Below, piece by piece: positions 52,101 through 60,056 of a DNA stretch of 64,000 nucleotides. How positions within the stretch are numbered: the stretch's first letter is position 1; each line of letters starts with the position of its first letter. The DNA is from Aeromicrobium sp. Root495 (lineage in GTDB: Bacteria; Actinomycetota; Actinomycetes; Propionibacteriales; Nocardioidaceae): positions 1,836,467 through 1,900,466 of the forward strand of contig NZ_LMFJ01000001.1 in the NCBI RefSeq assembly GCF_001426755.1. The letters are read 5' to 3'. The translations under genes were made by a program, and so were the position numbers. A model generated the notes under the pieces. It did no database searches. It worked only from the letters and a program-made list of their open reading frames with translations, and was not told the DNA's origin.

Positions 52101-52751
52101 CTAGGTGGACAGCTCGGCCACGACCCGCACGGAGTCCTCGTAGTCGCCGGGCAGCTCCTCCACCCACAGGCGTGGCGACGGGACTCCTGCCGAGGTGCGC
52201 TGCACGAGCAGCCTGACCAGGGCGAGCGTCATGGCGTCGGCGCGCTCCCTGCGCACCAGCACCACGAAGCATCGTTCGTTGATCCGGGCGATGGTCTCCT
52301 CGCCCGGGAAGACCTCCCGCAGCACCTCCGCGACCTCGAGGGCGTGCAGGGCCCGCTCGAGGGAGGACGCTCCCGGCCCTGCCACGAGCTTGACCCCCAC
52401 CAGGACGTGCGTGTCGGCGACGCGCACGCCCGCCATGTCGGCCTCACGATGGATCTCGCCGAGGCGGGACCGGAGATGGTGCGGTGACGCCAGGGTCGTG
52501 AGCTCGTCCTCGCACGTGATGCCGTGCGCGTGCTCCGTGACCCGCTCCGACCACGCGAGGCTCGCTGCGCGGACCACCTGGTGCCGCGGGCTGCCGCCGT
52601 ACGCCTGCTCCACGAGGTCGAGGACCTCGTGGAGCGGGGCTCCCTGGTCGGCTGCACTCGCTCCCACCTCGTGTGCAACCGCCACGGCCGCCGACTCGCT
52701 CAGCAGGGGTAGATTTTCGATGCTGTGGCCATGTAGCCTATGCTCGTCCAT
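52101..52751 (-). CDS. Hypothetical protein with degenerate GGDEF-like region
   Basis: 216 aa from an ATG preceded by GGGGGCAC. The N-terminal half is helical. From about residue 95 the order of motifs follows a GGDEF domain (DELTTLASPHHLRSRL, then ETIARINERCFVVLVRRE), but the GGDEF loop itself reads NERCF and the catalytic acids are missing. Cyclase activity is not expected. Divergent from the ECF fusion gene with 127 bases between, so possibly linked in function; this is by-eye similarity only. Confidence 0.6.
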   Translation of the reverse strand: MDEHRLHGHSIENLPLLSESAAVAVAHEVGASAADQGAPLHEVLDLVEQAYGGSPRHQVVRAASLAWSERVTEHAHGITCEDELTTLASPHHLRSRLGEIHREADMAGVRVADTHVLVGVKLVAGPGASSLERALHALEVAEVLREVFPGEETIARINERCFVVLVRRERADAMTLALVRLLVQRTSAGVPSPRLWVEELPGDYEDSVRVVAELST

Positions 52752-52878
52752 CTGTGCCCCCTTCCCGTCGCGCCCGGTGTGTGGTTCGGTGCACAAGAGA
52801 CGCCGCTACGGGCACGTCATGACGCGGTTGCCGAAACTTTTTCTGAGGTTCCTCGTTGATGGGCATGGAGGAGAGACC

Positions 52879-54666
52879 GTGAGCGATGCAGTGTCGGCCG
52901 TGGCCGACGAGTCAGACGCCCACCTGATCGCACAGGTCAGGTCGGGCAACACCGACGCCTATGGGCGTCTTTTCGATCGTCACCGCCAGGCTGCCCAGCG
53001 CCTGGCGGGCTCGCTGATCCACGGACCCGACGCCGACGACCTCGTGGCCGAGGCCTTCACGCGCCTGCTCGTGCTGCTGCAGGACGGCAAGGGCCCCGAC
53101 GAGGCGTTCCGCGCCTACCTCCTCACCGCCATCCGCCGCCTCCACGTCGACCGCATCCGCGCCACCACGCGCACCCGTCCCACCGACGACGACACCACGT
53201 TCGACCGCGGCATCGACTTCGTCGACCCCGCCACCACGAGCTTCGAGAACCAGGCCGCTGCGTCGGCGTTCGCCTCCCTGCCCGAGCGCTGGCAGCTCGT
53301 GCTGTGGCACCTCGAGGTCGAGGGTCAGAAGCCCGCAGACATCGCCCCGCTGCTCGGCATGAGCGCCAACAGCGTCTCCGCCCTCGCCTACCGCGCCCGT
53401 GAGGGACTGCGCCAGGCCTACCTGCAGGGCCACCTCGCCGAGAACGTCGAGTCCGGCTGCCGGGTCATCACGCCCCTGCTCGGCGGATACGTGCGCCGCG
53501 GCCTGTCGGCCCGCGACACGTCCAAGGTGGAGGACCACCTCGACACGTGCCGGCGGTGCGCCGGCATCTACCTCGAGCTGGCCGAGGTCAACTCCAACCT
53601 CGGCGCGCTGCTGGCACCCGCGCTCCTCGGTGCGGCCGCGTCCGCCTACCTGAGCGGCACGAGCGCAGCCGCCGCAGCGGCCTCGGGCGCCGCTGCGTCG
53701 GGAGCGGCAGGAGCCGCCTCCAGCGGTGCGGCCTCCGGAGGTGCCGCCGCGTCCGGCGGCGCCGCGTCCGGGGGTGCCGCCGCGGCCGGCAGCGCAGCGA
53801 GCGGCGCCGCCGCCACGGGCAGCGTCGTCTCCGGTGCCGCGGCCACGGGCATCACGGCCGTCGGCAGCGCCGGCACGGTCGGCAGCGCCGCCGTCGTGGG
53901 CACGCTCGCCCAGACCGCCGCCATCCCGCTCAAGGCCATCGCGGCCACGGTGGGCGCGCACTCCGCGGTCTCCGCGGCCACGGTCGTGGCTGCGAGCGTG
54001 GCCACCACCACCGGCGTCGTCGTCATGCAGCACGAGCCCGGCCCCTCCACCGACACGGTCGCCACCGCGCCGAGCAGCACAGGACCGGCCGAGCTGCCCT
54101 CGCCGGCACCCAGCGCCAGCGCGTCGCCCGAGCCCAGTGCCACGGCCACCATGGATCCCCAGCCCACGCCGGAGCCCACGCCGGTGGAGACCCCCACGAG
54201 CGAGCCGGCCCCCACCACGTCCTCCGACGAGACCGCCGCCCCGGAGCCCACCGAGACCACTCCGCCGCCCCCGCCGGTACCGGTCACCACCGACTTCAGC
54301 ATCGGTACGCCCGTCATCAGCAGCGACGGCACCCTCGGGCAGCGCCGCGTCGTGGTCCCGTTCACCGTGGCCACCACCGGCGACCTGCCCGCCACCACCG
54401 ACGTCTCGGTGCGGGTCGACTTCGCCCGTACCGTCGTCTTCCGCGGCATCCCAGGAGGCGGGTGGAGCTGCACGGCTGAACGGGACCAGAGGGTCCAGAC
54501 CCTCACCTGCTCGTCCTCCGTGCCCAGCGGCGCGTCGTTCGACTTCCCCTTCAAGGCCATCGGGCTGCTGCCCCGGGGCACGGTCACCATCTCCTCGGCC
54601 ACCGACCCCGACCCGAGCGACGACTCCGCGGCGTTCGCCTCGGGCCTCTGGCTGCTCGGCTCCTAG
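52879..54666 (+). CDS. ECF sigma factor fused to a zinc anti-sigma and membrane region
   Basis: 595 aa. Residues 1-185 are an ECF sigma factor (region 2 with DADDLVAEAFTRLL; region 4 with LPERWQLVLWHLEVEG). A ZAS-like motif follows, H220-x3-C224-x2-C227 (HLDTCRRC). Then an Ala/Gly/Ser-rich stretch (about 250-330), a hydrophobic likely membrane segment near 375-395, a Pro/Thr/Ser/Glu linker, and an outer beta-rich domain with two Cys (about 490-595). GTG start with GGAGG at seven bases; an upstream ATG lacks one. Some actinobacterial ECF groups have such C-terminal fusions. Release probably needs proteolysis or a conformational signal; no separate anti-sigma gene is adjacent. Confidence 0.9.
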   Translation: MSDAVSAVADESDAHLIAQVRSGNTDAYGRLFDRHRQAAQRLAGSLIHGPDADDLVAEAFTRLLVLLQDGKGPDEAFRAYLLTAIRRLHVDRIRATTRTRPTDDDTTFDRGIDFVDPATTSFENQAAASAFASLPERWQLVLWHLEVEGQKPADIAPLLGMSANSVSALAYRAREGLRQAYLQGHLAENVESGCRVITPLLGGYVRRGLSARDTSKVEDHLDTCRRCAGIYLELAEVNSNLGALLAPALLGAAASAYLSGTSAAAAAASGAAASGAAGAASSGAASGGAAASGGAASGGAAAAGSAASGAAATGSVVSGAAATGITAVGSAGTVGSAAVVGTLAQTAAIPLKAIAATVGAHSAVSAATVVAASVATTTGVVVMQHEPGPSTDTVATAPSSTGPAELPSPAPSASASPEPSATATMDPQPTPEPTPVETPTSEPAPTTSSDETAAPEPTETTPPPPPVPVTTDFSIGTPVISSDGTLGQRRVVVPFTVATTGDLPATTDVSVRVDFARTVVFRGIPGGGWSCTAERDQRVQTLTCSSSVPSGASFDFPFKAIGLLPRGTVTISSATDPDPSDDSAAFASGLWLLGS

Positions 54667-54721
54667 CCCGGTCCGGGACGCTCGCGTTGTGGGACCGGGC
54701 CGACCTCGACACAATGCAGGT

Positions 54722-55204
54722 ATGACCCTGCTGCGTACCGTCGCCCGCCCGATGCTTGCCTCCGTCTTCTTCGCGGGGGCGGCCAACGCCCTCAAGAACA
54801 CGACGACGATCGCCCCCAAGGCGAAGCCGGTGGCCGACGCGATCTCCGGCGCCACGGGCCAGCCGGTCGCGCCCGCCACCCTCGTGCGGATCAACGCCGG
54901 CACCCAGCTCCTGGCAGCGGCCGGCCTGGCCACGGGCCGGGCACCGCGCCTGTCGGCCCTCGTGCTGGCCGGCTCGCTGGCTCCCACCACGGTGGTCGGC
55001 CACCAGTTCTGGAACCAGTCGGACCCCGTGGCGGCCAAGAACCAGCGTCTGCACTTCGTCAAGAACGTGTCGGTCATCGGCGGGCTGCTCATGGCCACCC
55101 TCGACCCGGACCCGCACAAGAAGTTCATCGGCACGCGCGCCAAGAACAAGGTCGTCGACGCCAAGGACAAGGTCGTCGACGAGATCAGCGACCTGCGCCG
55201 CTGA
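54722..55204 (+). CDS. DoxX-family membrane protein
   Basis: 160 aa. N-terminal ARPMLASVFFAGAANALKN and following helices match DoxX-like proteins with four membrane segments. C-terminal end charged (KDKVVDEISDLRR). Function poorly defined; some act in redox or membrane stress. CACAAT lies six bases before the ATG, near a leaderless -10. Confidence 0.85.
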   Translation: MTLLRTVARPMLASVFFAGAANALKNTTTIAPKAKPVADAISGATGQPVAPATLVRINAGTQLLAAAGLATGRAPRLSALVLAGSLAPTTVVGHQFWNQSDPVAAKNQRLHFVKNVSVIGGLLMATLDPDPHKKFIGTRAKNKVVDAKDKVVDEISDLRR

Positions 55205-55246
55205 CCGCTCGCTCGGCGGAGGTCGGGACAGCGCGCCGCTCGGCGA

Positions 55247-55252
55247 TAGGGT
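55247..55252 (+). promoter_or_regulatory. aroA: -10 box for leaderless aroA
   Basis: TAGGGT seven bases before the ATG at 55260. Confidence 0.5.
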
Positions 55253-55259
55253 GGCACCG

Positions 55260-56546
55260 ATGACTGGACCGCTGCCGTGGCTCGCGCCGTACCGCGACAC
55301 GCCTCTCGACGCCCGCGTGCTGGTCCCCAGCTCCAAGTCACTCACCAACCGTGCGCTGGTGCTCGCGGCCATCGCCGATGGCCCCTCCGTGGTGCGGCGT
55401 GCGCTCACCTCCCGGGACTCGGCCCTCATGGTCGCGGCCCTCGAGTCGCTGGGCGCCACGTTCGAGCGGGGCGGACCCGAGACCGGCCAGGCGTGGAGCA
55501 TCCGTCCCCTCGGTGCCGTCGAGGGGACGGTGTCCGTCGACTGCGGCCTTGCGGGCACCGTCATGCGCTTCGTTCCCCCACTCGCCGCGCTGGGCACGGC
55601 CGACGTCGCGTTCGACGGCGACCCGAGGTCGCGCGAGCGGCCCATGGGCACCACCATCTCGACCCTGCGGGCCCTGGGCGTCGAGGTCGACGACGAGGGT
55701 CGCGGCAGCCTCCCGTTCACGGTGCGCGGCACGGGCTCGGTCACCGGTGGTGAGCTCACCGTCGACGCCTCGGCCTCGAGCCAGTTCGTCTCGGCGCTGC
55801 TCCTCGTGGCTCCTCGCTTCGAGCAGGGCCTCGACCTGCGGCACGTGGGGCCACCGTTGCCGTCCCTCCCCCACGTCGACATGACGGTCGCCGAGCTGCG
55901 CCGCCGCGGTGTGCAGGTCGACGACTCCCGGCCCGACCGCTGGGTGGTCTCGCCCGGCCCGGTGAAGGCCCTCGACGTCGAGATCGAGCCCGACCTCTCC
56001 AACGCCGGCGTCTTCATCGCGGCCGCCCTGGCCACCCGGGGACGCGTCACGGTGCGTGGCTGGCCCGAGCACACCCAGCAGGCCGGCGACGCCTGGCGCC
56101 GCCTCGTCCCGGCGTTCGGTGGCTACGTCGAGCGCGACGGCGACGACCTCGTCCTGGGCACGCAGGAGCCCCTGCGCGGGGTCGAGCTCGACCTGCACGA
56201 CGTCGGCGAGCTCACCCCGGTGGTCGCGGCCCTCGCGGCGCTCGCCGAGGGTCCCTCGCGCCTCACCGGCGTGGCCCACCTGCGCGGCCACGAGACCGAC
56301 CGCATCGCAGCGCTCGCCACCGAGATCAACCGGATGGGTGGCGACGTCACGGAGCTCGACGACGGGCTCGAGATCCGCCCCCGGCCCCTGCACGGTGAGA
56401 TCTTCCGCACCTACGACGACCACCGCATGGCCCACGCCGCCGTCGTCCTGGCCCTCCGCGTGCCCGAGGTCTTCGTGGAGGACGTCTCCACCACGGTCAA
56501 GACCTACCCCAACTTCGCACCGGTGTGGGAGCGTCTGGTCTCGTGA
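55260..56546 (+). CDS. aroA: 3-phosphoshikimate 1-carboxyvinyltransferase (EPSP synthase)
   Basis: 428-aa shikimate-pathway enzyme. Seen: PSSKSLTNRALVLAA near the N-terminus, CGLAGTVMRFVPP, DASASSQFVSALLL, and the C-terminal YDDHRMAHAAVV. Coupled to rsgA by a GTGA overlap, the same pair as in mycobacteria. Confidence 0.97.
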   Translation: MTGPLPWLAPYRDTPLDARVLVPSSKSLTNRALVLAAIADGPSVVRRALTSRDSALMVAALESLGATFERGGPETGQAWSIRPLGAVEGTVSVDCGLAGTVMRFVPPLAALGTADVAFDGDPRSRERPMGTTISTLRALGVEVDDEGRGSLPFTVRGTGSVTGGELTVDASASSQFVSALLLVAPRFEQGLDLRHVGPPLPSLPHVDMTVAELRRRGVQVDDSRPDRWVVSPGPVKALDVEIEPDLSNAGVFIAAALATRGRVTVRGWPEHTQQAGDAWRRLVPAFGGYVERDGDDLVLGTQEPLRGVELDLHDVGELTPVVAALAALAEGPSRLTGVAHLRGHETDRIAALATEINRMGGDVTELDDGLEIRPRPLHGEIFRTYDDHRMAHAAVVLALRVPEVFVEDVSTTVKTYPNFAPVWERLVS

Positions 56547-57526
56547 GGAGCACCGACGACGACCACGCGGCCTTCGAGCGTCCGCAACGTCGCACGCGCC
56601 CCCGCACGAAGGACCGGCCCAGCTACGCCGACGCCGACATCGCCACGGTCATCACGATCGACCGGGGCCGTTACACGCTCGACGTCGACGGTCGCGTCGT
56701 CACCGCCATGAAGTCCCGGTCCATCGGCCGTCAAGGCGTCGTGGTGGGCGACGAGGTCAAGGTCGTGGGCGACGTCACCGGCACCCAGGGGTCGCTCGCC
56801 CGCATCGTCGAGGTCGAGCCCCGACGCAACGTGCTGCGCCGCACGGCCGACGACGACGACCCCATCGAGCGCGTCGTCGTGGCCAACGCCGACCAGCTGG
56901 TGGTCGTCACCGCCCTCGCGGACCCACCGCCGCGCGCGGGCCTCGTCGACCGCTGCCTCGTGGCCGCGTTCGACGCCGGCATGGACCCCGTCGTGTGCCT
57001 CACCAAGGCCGACCTCGGCGATCCCACCGAGATGCTCCACCTGCTCGAGCCGCTCGACGTGCGCACCGTCGTCACGCAGCGCGGCGGCGACCTCGACGAG
57101 ATCCGTGCCGTGCTGGCCGGTCGCACGAGCGTGCTCGTGGGCCACAGCGGAGTCGGCAAGTCCACGCTCGTCAACGCGCTCGTCCCCGACGCGCACCGCA
57201 CCACGAGCCACGTCAACGAGGTCACCGGCCGCGGTCGCCACACGTCGACGTCGGCCATGGTGCTGCAGCTCGAGGGTGGCGGCCGCATCGTCGACACCCC
57301 CGGCATCCGCTCGTTCGGTCTCGCCCACGTCGACGTCGACCACCTCATCCGAGCCTTCCCCGACCTGCAGGACGCCACCCGCGACTGCCCCCGCGGCTGC
57401 ACCCACGCGGCCTCGGAGCCGGAGTGCGCCCTCGACCTCGCCGTGGCCGCCGGGACGCTGCGCCCCGACCGCGTCGAGTCCTTCCGGCGCATCCTCGCGA
57501 GCCGCGACCAGCTCGAGACCTACTGA
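56543..57526 (+). CDS. rsgA: Ribosome small-subunit GTPase RsgA
   Basis: 327-aa circularly permuted GTPase for 30S maturation. Order: OB domain (about 30-100), TKADLGD (G4), GHSGVGKST (G1), DTPGIRSFG (G3), then a zinc domain with DCPRGCTHAASEPEC. The GTG start overlaps the aroA stop; an earlier in-frame start would lie inside aroA. Confidence 0.96.
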   Translation: MRSTDDDHAAFERPQRRTRPRTKDRPSYADADIATVITIDRGRYTLDVDGRVVTAMKSRSIGRQGVVVGDEVKVVGDVTGTQGSLARIVEVEPRRNVLRRTADDDDPIERVVVANADQLVVVTALADPPPRAGLVDRCLVAAFDAGMDPVVCLTKADLGDPTEMLHLLEPLDVRTVVTQRGGDLDEIRAVLAGRTSVLVGHSGVGKSTLVNALVPDAHRTTSHVNEVTGRGRHTSTSAMVLQLEGGGRIVDTPGIRSFGLAHVDVDHLIRAFPDLQDATRDCPRGCTHAASEPECALDLAVAAGTLRPDRVESFRRILASRDQLETY

Positions 57527-57554
57527 CGTCCCCCACCACTGGTGCCCGAGGCCG

Positions 57555-57560
57555 TAATCT
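57555..57560 (+). promoter_or_regulatory. hisN: -10 box for leaderless hisN
   Basis: TAATCT six bases before the ATG. Confidence 0.6.
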
Positions 57561-57566
57561 GACGCC

Positions 57567-58463
57567 ATGTCGCACTCCTGGAACGACGACGTCCGTCTGG
57601 CGCACGTGCTCGCCGACAGCGCCGACAACCTCTCGATGGACCGCTTCGGGGCCATCGACCTCCAGGTCTCCACCAAGCCCGACATGACCTACGTGACCGA
57701 GTCCGACGAGGCCGTCGAGGAGGCCATCCGACGCACCCTGCGCTCGGCCCGCACGCGCGACGTCGTGCTGGGCGAGGAGCACGGCGAGGTCGCCGGGTCC
57801 ACCGGGTCGTCGGAGCGCCGCTGGATCGTCGACCCCATCGACGGGACGTCCAACTTCGTGCGGGGCGTCCCGGTGTGGGCCACGCTCATCGCGTTGGAGG
57901 AGGCCGGCGAGATCGTCATGGGTCTCGTGTCCGCGCCGGCTCTCGGGCGCCGCTGGTGGGCCTCCAAGGGTGGGGGCGCGTTCACCGGCAAGTCGTACAT
58001 GCACGCGCGCGAGATCGCCGTGTCCCAGGTGAGCGACCTGGAGTCGGCGTCGTTCTCGTACAGCTCGCCCGGCGGGTGGGACGTCATCGGGAAGACCGAG
58101 GCCTTCGCGGCACTCGTGCGTCGCTGCTGGCGCACGCGGGCCTACGGCGACTTCTGGTCCTACATGCTTCTCGCCGAGGGAGCGGTCGACCTGGCCGCGG
58201 AGCCCGAGCTCAAGGTCTGGGACATGGCCGCGCTCGACATCATCGTGCGCGAGGCCGGCGGTCGGTTCACGGGGCTCGACGGTGCCGACGGCCCGTGGGG
58301 CGGCAACGCGTTGGCCACCAACGGACGCCTGCACGACGCCGCCATGGCGTACCTCAACCACTTCCCCGACGACGTCGTGGTCGACCCGTCGTGGCAGGAC
58401 GAGCCCGAGGTCCCGCGCTCCAACGTGCTCGACTTCTCCCGCCCGTCCACCGACTACCCCTGA
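57567..58463 (+). CDS. hisN: Histidinol-phosphatase, inositol-monophosphatase type
   Basis: 298-aa magnesium-dependent phosphatase, histidine synthesis. Seen: GEEHGE and VDPIDGTSNF metal-binding motifs and WDMAALDIIVREAGG. The inositol monophosphatase family is broad, but sequence and position beside rsgA fit HisN. ATG with a leaderless-type promoter. Confidence 0.9.
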   Translation: MSHSWNDDVRLAHVLADSADNLSMDRFGAIDLQVSTKPDMTYVTESDEAVEEAIRRTLRSARTRDVVLGEEHGEVAGSTGSSERRWIVDPIDGTSNFVRGVPVWATLIALEEAGEIVMGLVSAPALGRRWWASKGGGAFTGKSYMHAREIAVSQVSDLESASFSYSSPGGWDVIGKTEAFAALVRRCWRTRAYGDFWSYMLLAEGAVDLAAEPELKVWDMAALDIIVREAGGRFTGLDGADGPWGGNALATNGRLHDAAMAYLNHFPDDVVVDPSWQDEPEVPRSNVLDFSRPSTDYP

Positions 58464-58542
58464 GGCGAGAGCCCACACCCTGACCACCGACCCGCCGCGT
58501 CCATCCGGACCGGCGGGTCACTCATGTCGGAAGGACTTTTAT

Positions 58543-58590
58543 CCGATATATCGGAAAGGTATTGACGAACGATGCCTTTCCGATATATCG
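58543..58590 (+). promoter_or_regulatory. Nested palindromic operator and promoter of padR
   Basis: Two ATATAT palindromes (CCGATATATCGG at 58543-58554; CCGATATATCGT at 58580-58591) are part of a larger perfect inverted repeat of 16-bp arms (58544-58559, 58575-58590). TTGACG at 58562 and TATATC 16 bases later give a strong promoter inside it. AT-rich in GC-rich surroundings. The downstream PadR probably binds here. Confidence 0.8.
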
Positions 58591-58664
58591 TCGAGTCATC
58601 GACATGATCGAGGCGGCCCACGGAAGATCCCGGAACCGCCTCCCGACTCTTCAGGAGAAACACC

Positions 58665-59261
58665 ATGCGCAACAACGACTACTCCCCCAGGAACGACCGT
58701 CACCAGCGCGGACCGCGCCGCGGCGGATTCCCCTTCGGTCCCGAGCTCGACTGGGACCCCCGCGAGGCCGGCGGCCCGGGTCATCCCGGACGCCGACCCG
58801 GTCGTCGCGGCCGGGGTCGCGGCGGCGACGTGCGCGCCGCGGCCCTGCTGCTCCTCGCCGAGCAGCCCATGCACGGCTACCAGCTCATCCAGGACATCGC
58901 CGAGCGCAGCGAGGGACGGTGGACGCCCAGCCCGGGATCCATCTACCCCGTGCTGCAGCAGCTCGAGGACGAGGGTCTCGTCGAGTTCGAGCGGGTCGAC
59001 GGTCGCAAGACCGCAACCCTCACCGACGACGGCCGCGAGCTCGTGGAGCAGCAGCGCGAGTCGCTGGGCACCCCGTGGGCCCCGCAGGCCGGCGAGGACC
59101 ACCAGGACTACCGCGACCTCTCGGTCGCGCTCAAGACCTTCATCAGTGCCTGGAAGCAGGTCATGCGCGACGGGACCTCCGAGCAGCGCGAGAAGGCCAC
59201 CGTCGTGGTGGACGACGCCCGCAAGGCGCTCTACCGCGTGCTCGCCGACGACGACGCGTAA
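58665..59261 (+). CDS. PadR-family transcriptional regulator
   Basis: 198 aa. A disordered Arg/Gly-rich N-terminus (about 1-52) precedes a PadR winged helix (AALLLLAEQPMHGYQLIQDIAER, GSIYPVLQQLEDEGLVE) and a C-terminal dimer helix. AGGAG precedes the ATG. Its own promoter holds a nested palindrome, so autoregulation is likely. No transporter is adjacent, so other targets are unknown. Its TAA stop is the first part of the arfB -10 box. Confidence 0.92.
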   Translation: MRNNDYSPRNDRHQRGPRRGGFPFGPELDWDPREAGGPGHPGRRPGRRGRGRGGDVRAAALLLLAEQPMHGYQLIQDIAERSEGRWTPSPGSIYPVLQQLEDEGLVEFERVDGRKTATLTDDGRELVEQQRESLGTPWAPQAGEDHQDYRDLSVALKTFISAWKQVMRDGTSEQREKATVVVDDARKALYRVLADDDA

Positions 59262-59264
59262 TCT
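59259..59264 (+). promoter_or_regulatory. arfB: -10 box for leaderless arfB, overlapping padR stop
   Basis: TAATCT six bases before the arfB ATG; TAA is also the padR stop codon. Confidence 0.55.
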
Positions 59265-59270
59265 CTCCGG

Positions 59271-59687
59271 ATGACCTCGTCGCGTGAGTCCCGGCTCGCG
59301 ATCCCCGACCACGAGCTGAGCTGGCGCTTCAGCCGGTCCTCCGGGGCCGGCGGCCAGCACGTCAACACCACCGACACCCGCGTGGAGCTGACGTGGGACC
59401 TCGCAGCCTCCGCCGCCCTCTCCCCCACCCAGAAGGAGAGGGCGGCGCGGCGTCTGCGAGGGCGCATGGTCGGCGACACGATCACCATCGCGTCCAGCAC
59501 GTACCGCTCCCAGCACCGCAACCGCGAGGCCGCCAAGGTCCGGCTCGAGGAGCTCGTCGCGGCGGCCGTGGTGCCCGAGAAGTCCCGACGCGCCACCCGG
59601 CCCACGCGCGGCTCGGTGCAGCGTCGTCTCGACTCCAAGAAGCGCCGCTCCGACACCAAGCGCGGACGCCAGGGCGGCTGGGACTAG
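59271..59687 (+). CDS. arfB: Alternative ribosome-rescue factor ArfB (YaeJ-type peptidyl-tRNA hydrolase)
   Basis: 138 aa. GGQ motif in SSGAGGQHVNTTDTRVEL near residue 28 and a Lys/Arg-rich tail (about 105-138) that enters the empty mRNA channel of stalled ribosomes. No codon-recognition domain, as expected. Leaderless-type start. Confidence 0.95.
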   Translation: MTSSRESRLAIPDHELSWRFSRSSGAGGQHVNTTDTRVELTWDLAASAALSPTQKERAARRLRGRMVGDTITIASSTYRSQHRNREAAKVRLEELVAAAVVPEKSRRATRPTRGSVQRRLDSKKRRSDTKRGRQGGWD

Positions 59688-59691
59688 GCCG

Positions 59692-59970
59692 TCAGTCGGG
59701 CTGTTCCTCCTCGGACTCCTCGCCCTCCTCCCCGCTCGTCGGGCCGGCCCCCTCGCCGGGGTCCGCGCCCTCCACGCCCTGGGTGCCGGCCGGCTGGTCG
59801 GCCGTCGGGTGCCCGGGCACGTCCGGTGGCAACGTCGTGCCGGTGTCCTCGGGGACGCCCGGGCCGGGCGGGTCGTTCGGCACGCCCGGGTCGTCGGGCA
59901 GGACCTCCTCGCCCGCCTGCGGCTCGATGGGTCCGTCGGACTCGTTCGTCGATGTGTCCATGGGAGCCAT
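59692..59970 (-). CDS. Acidic Pro/Gly/Glu-rich hypothetical protein
   Basis: 92 aa, mostly Pro, Gly, Asp, Glu and Thr, ending in an acidic run; no fold or domain visible. Convergent with arfB. No clear ribosome site. The composition could be disordered protein or chance; the frame is open with no competing gene on the other strand, which slightly favours a real gene. Confidence 0.45.
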   Translation of the reverse strand: MAPMDTSTNESDGPIEPQAGEEVLPDDPGVPNDPPGPGVPEDTGTTLPPDVPGHPTADQPAGTQGVEGADPGEGAGPTSGEEGEESEEEQPD

Positions 59971-60042
59971 GGTGCTTCGAGCGCGCGGCCGGCGCGAGTC
60001 GGAGCACCGGCCAGGCGGCGGGCCCCGGGCGGCCCGGTCGCC

Positions 60043-60048
60043 TAGGCT
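60043..60048 (+). promoter_or_regulatory. -10 box for lipoprotein gene
   Basis: TAGGCT eight bases before the ATG at 60057. Confidence 0.45.
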
Positions 60049-60056
60049 CGACCTTC

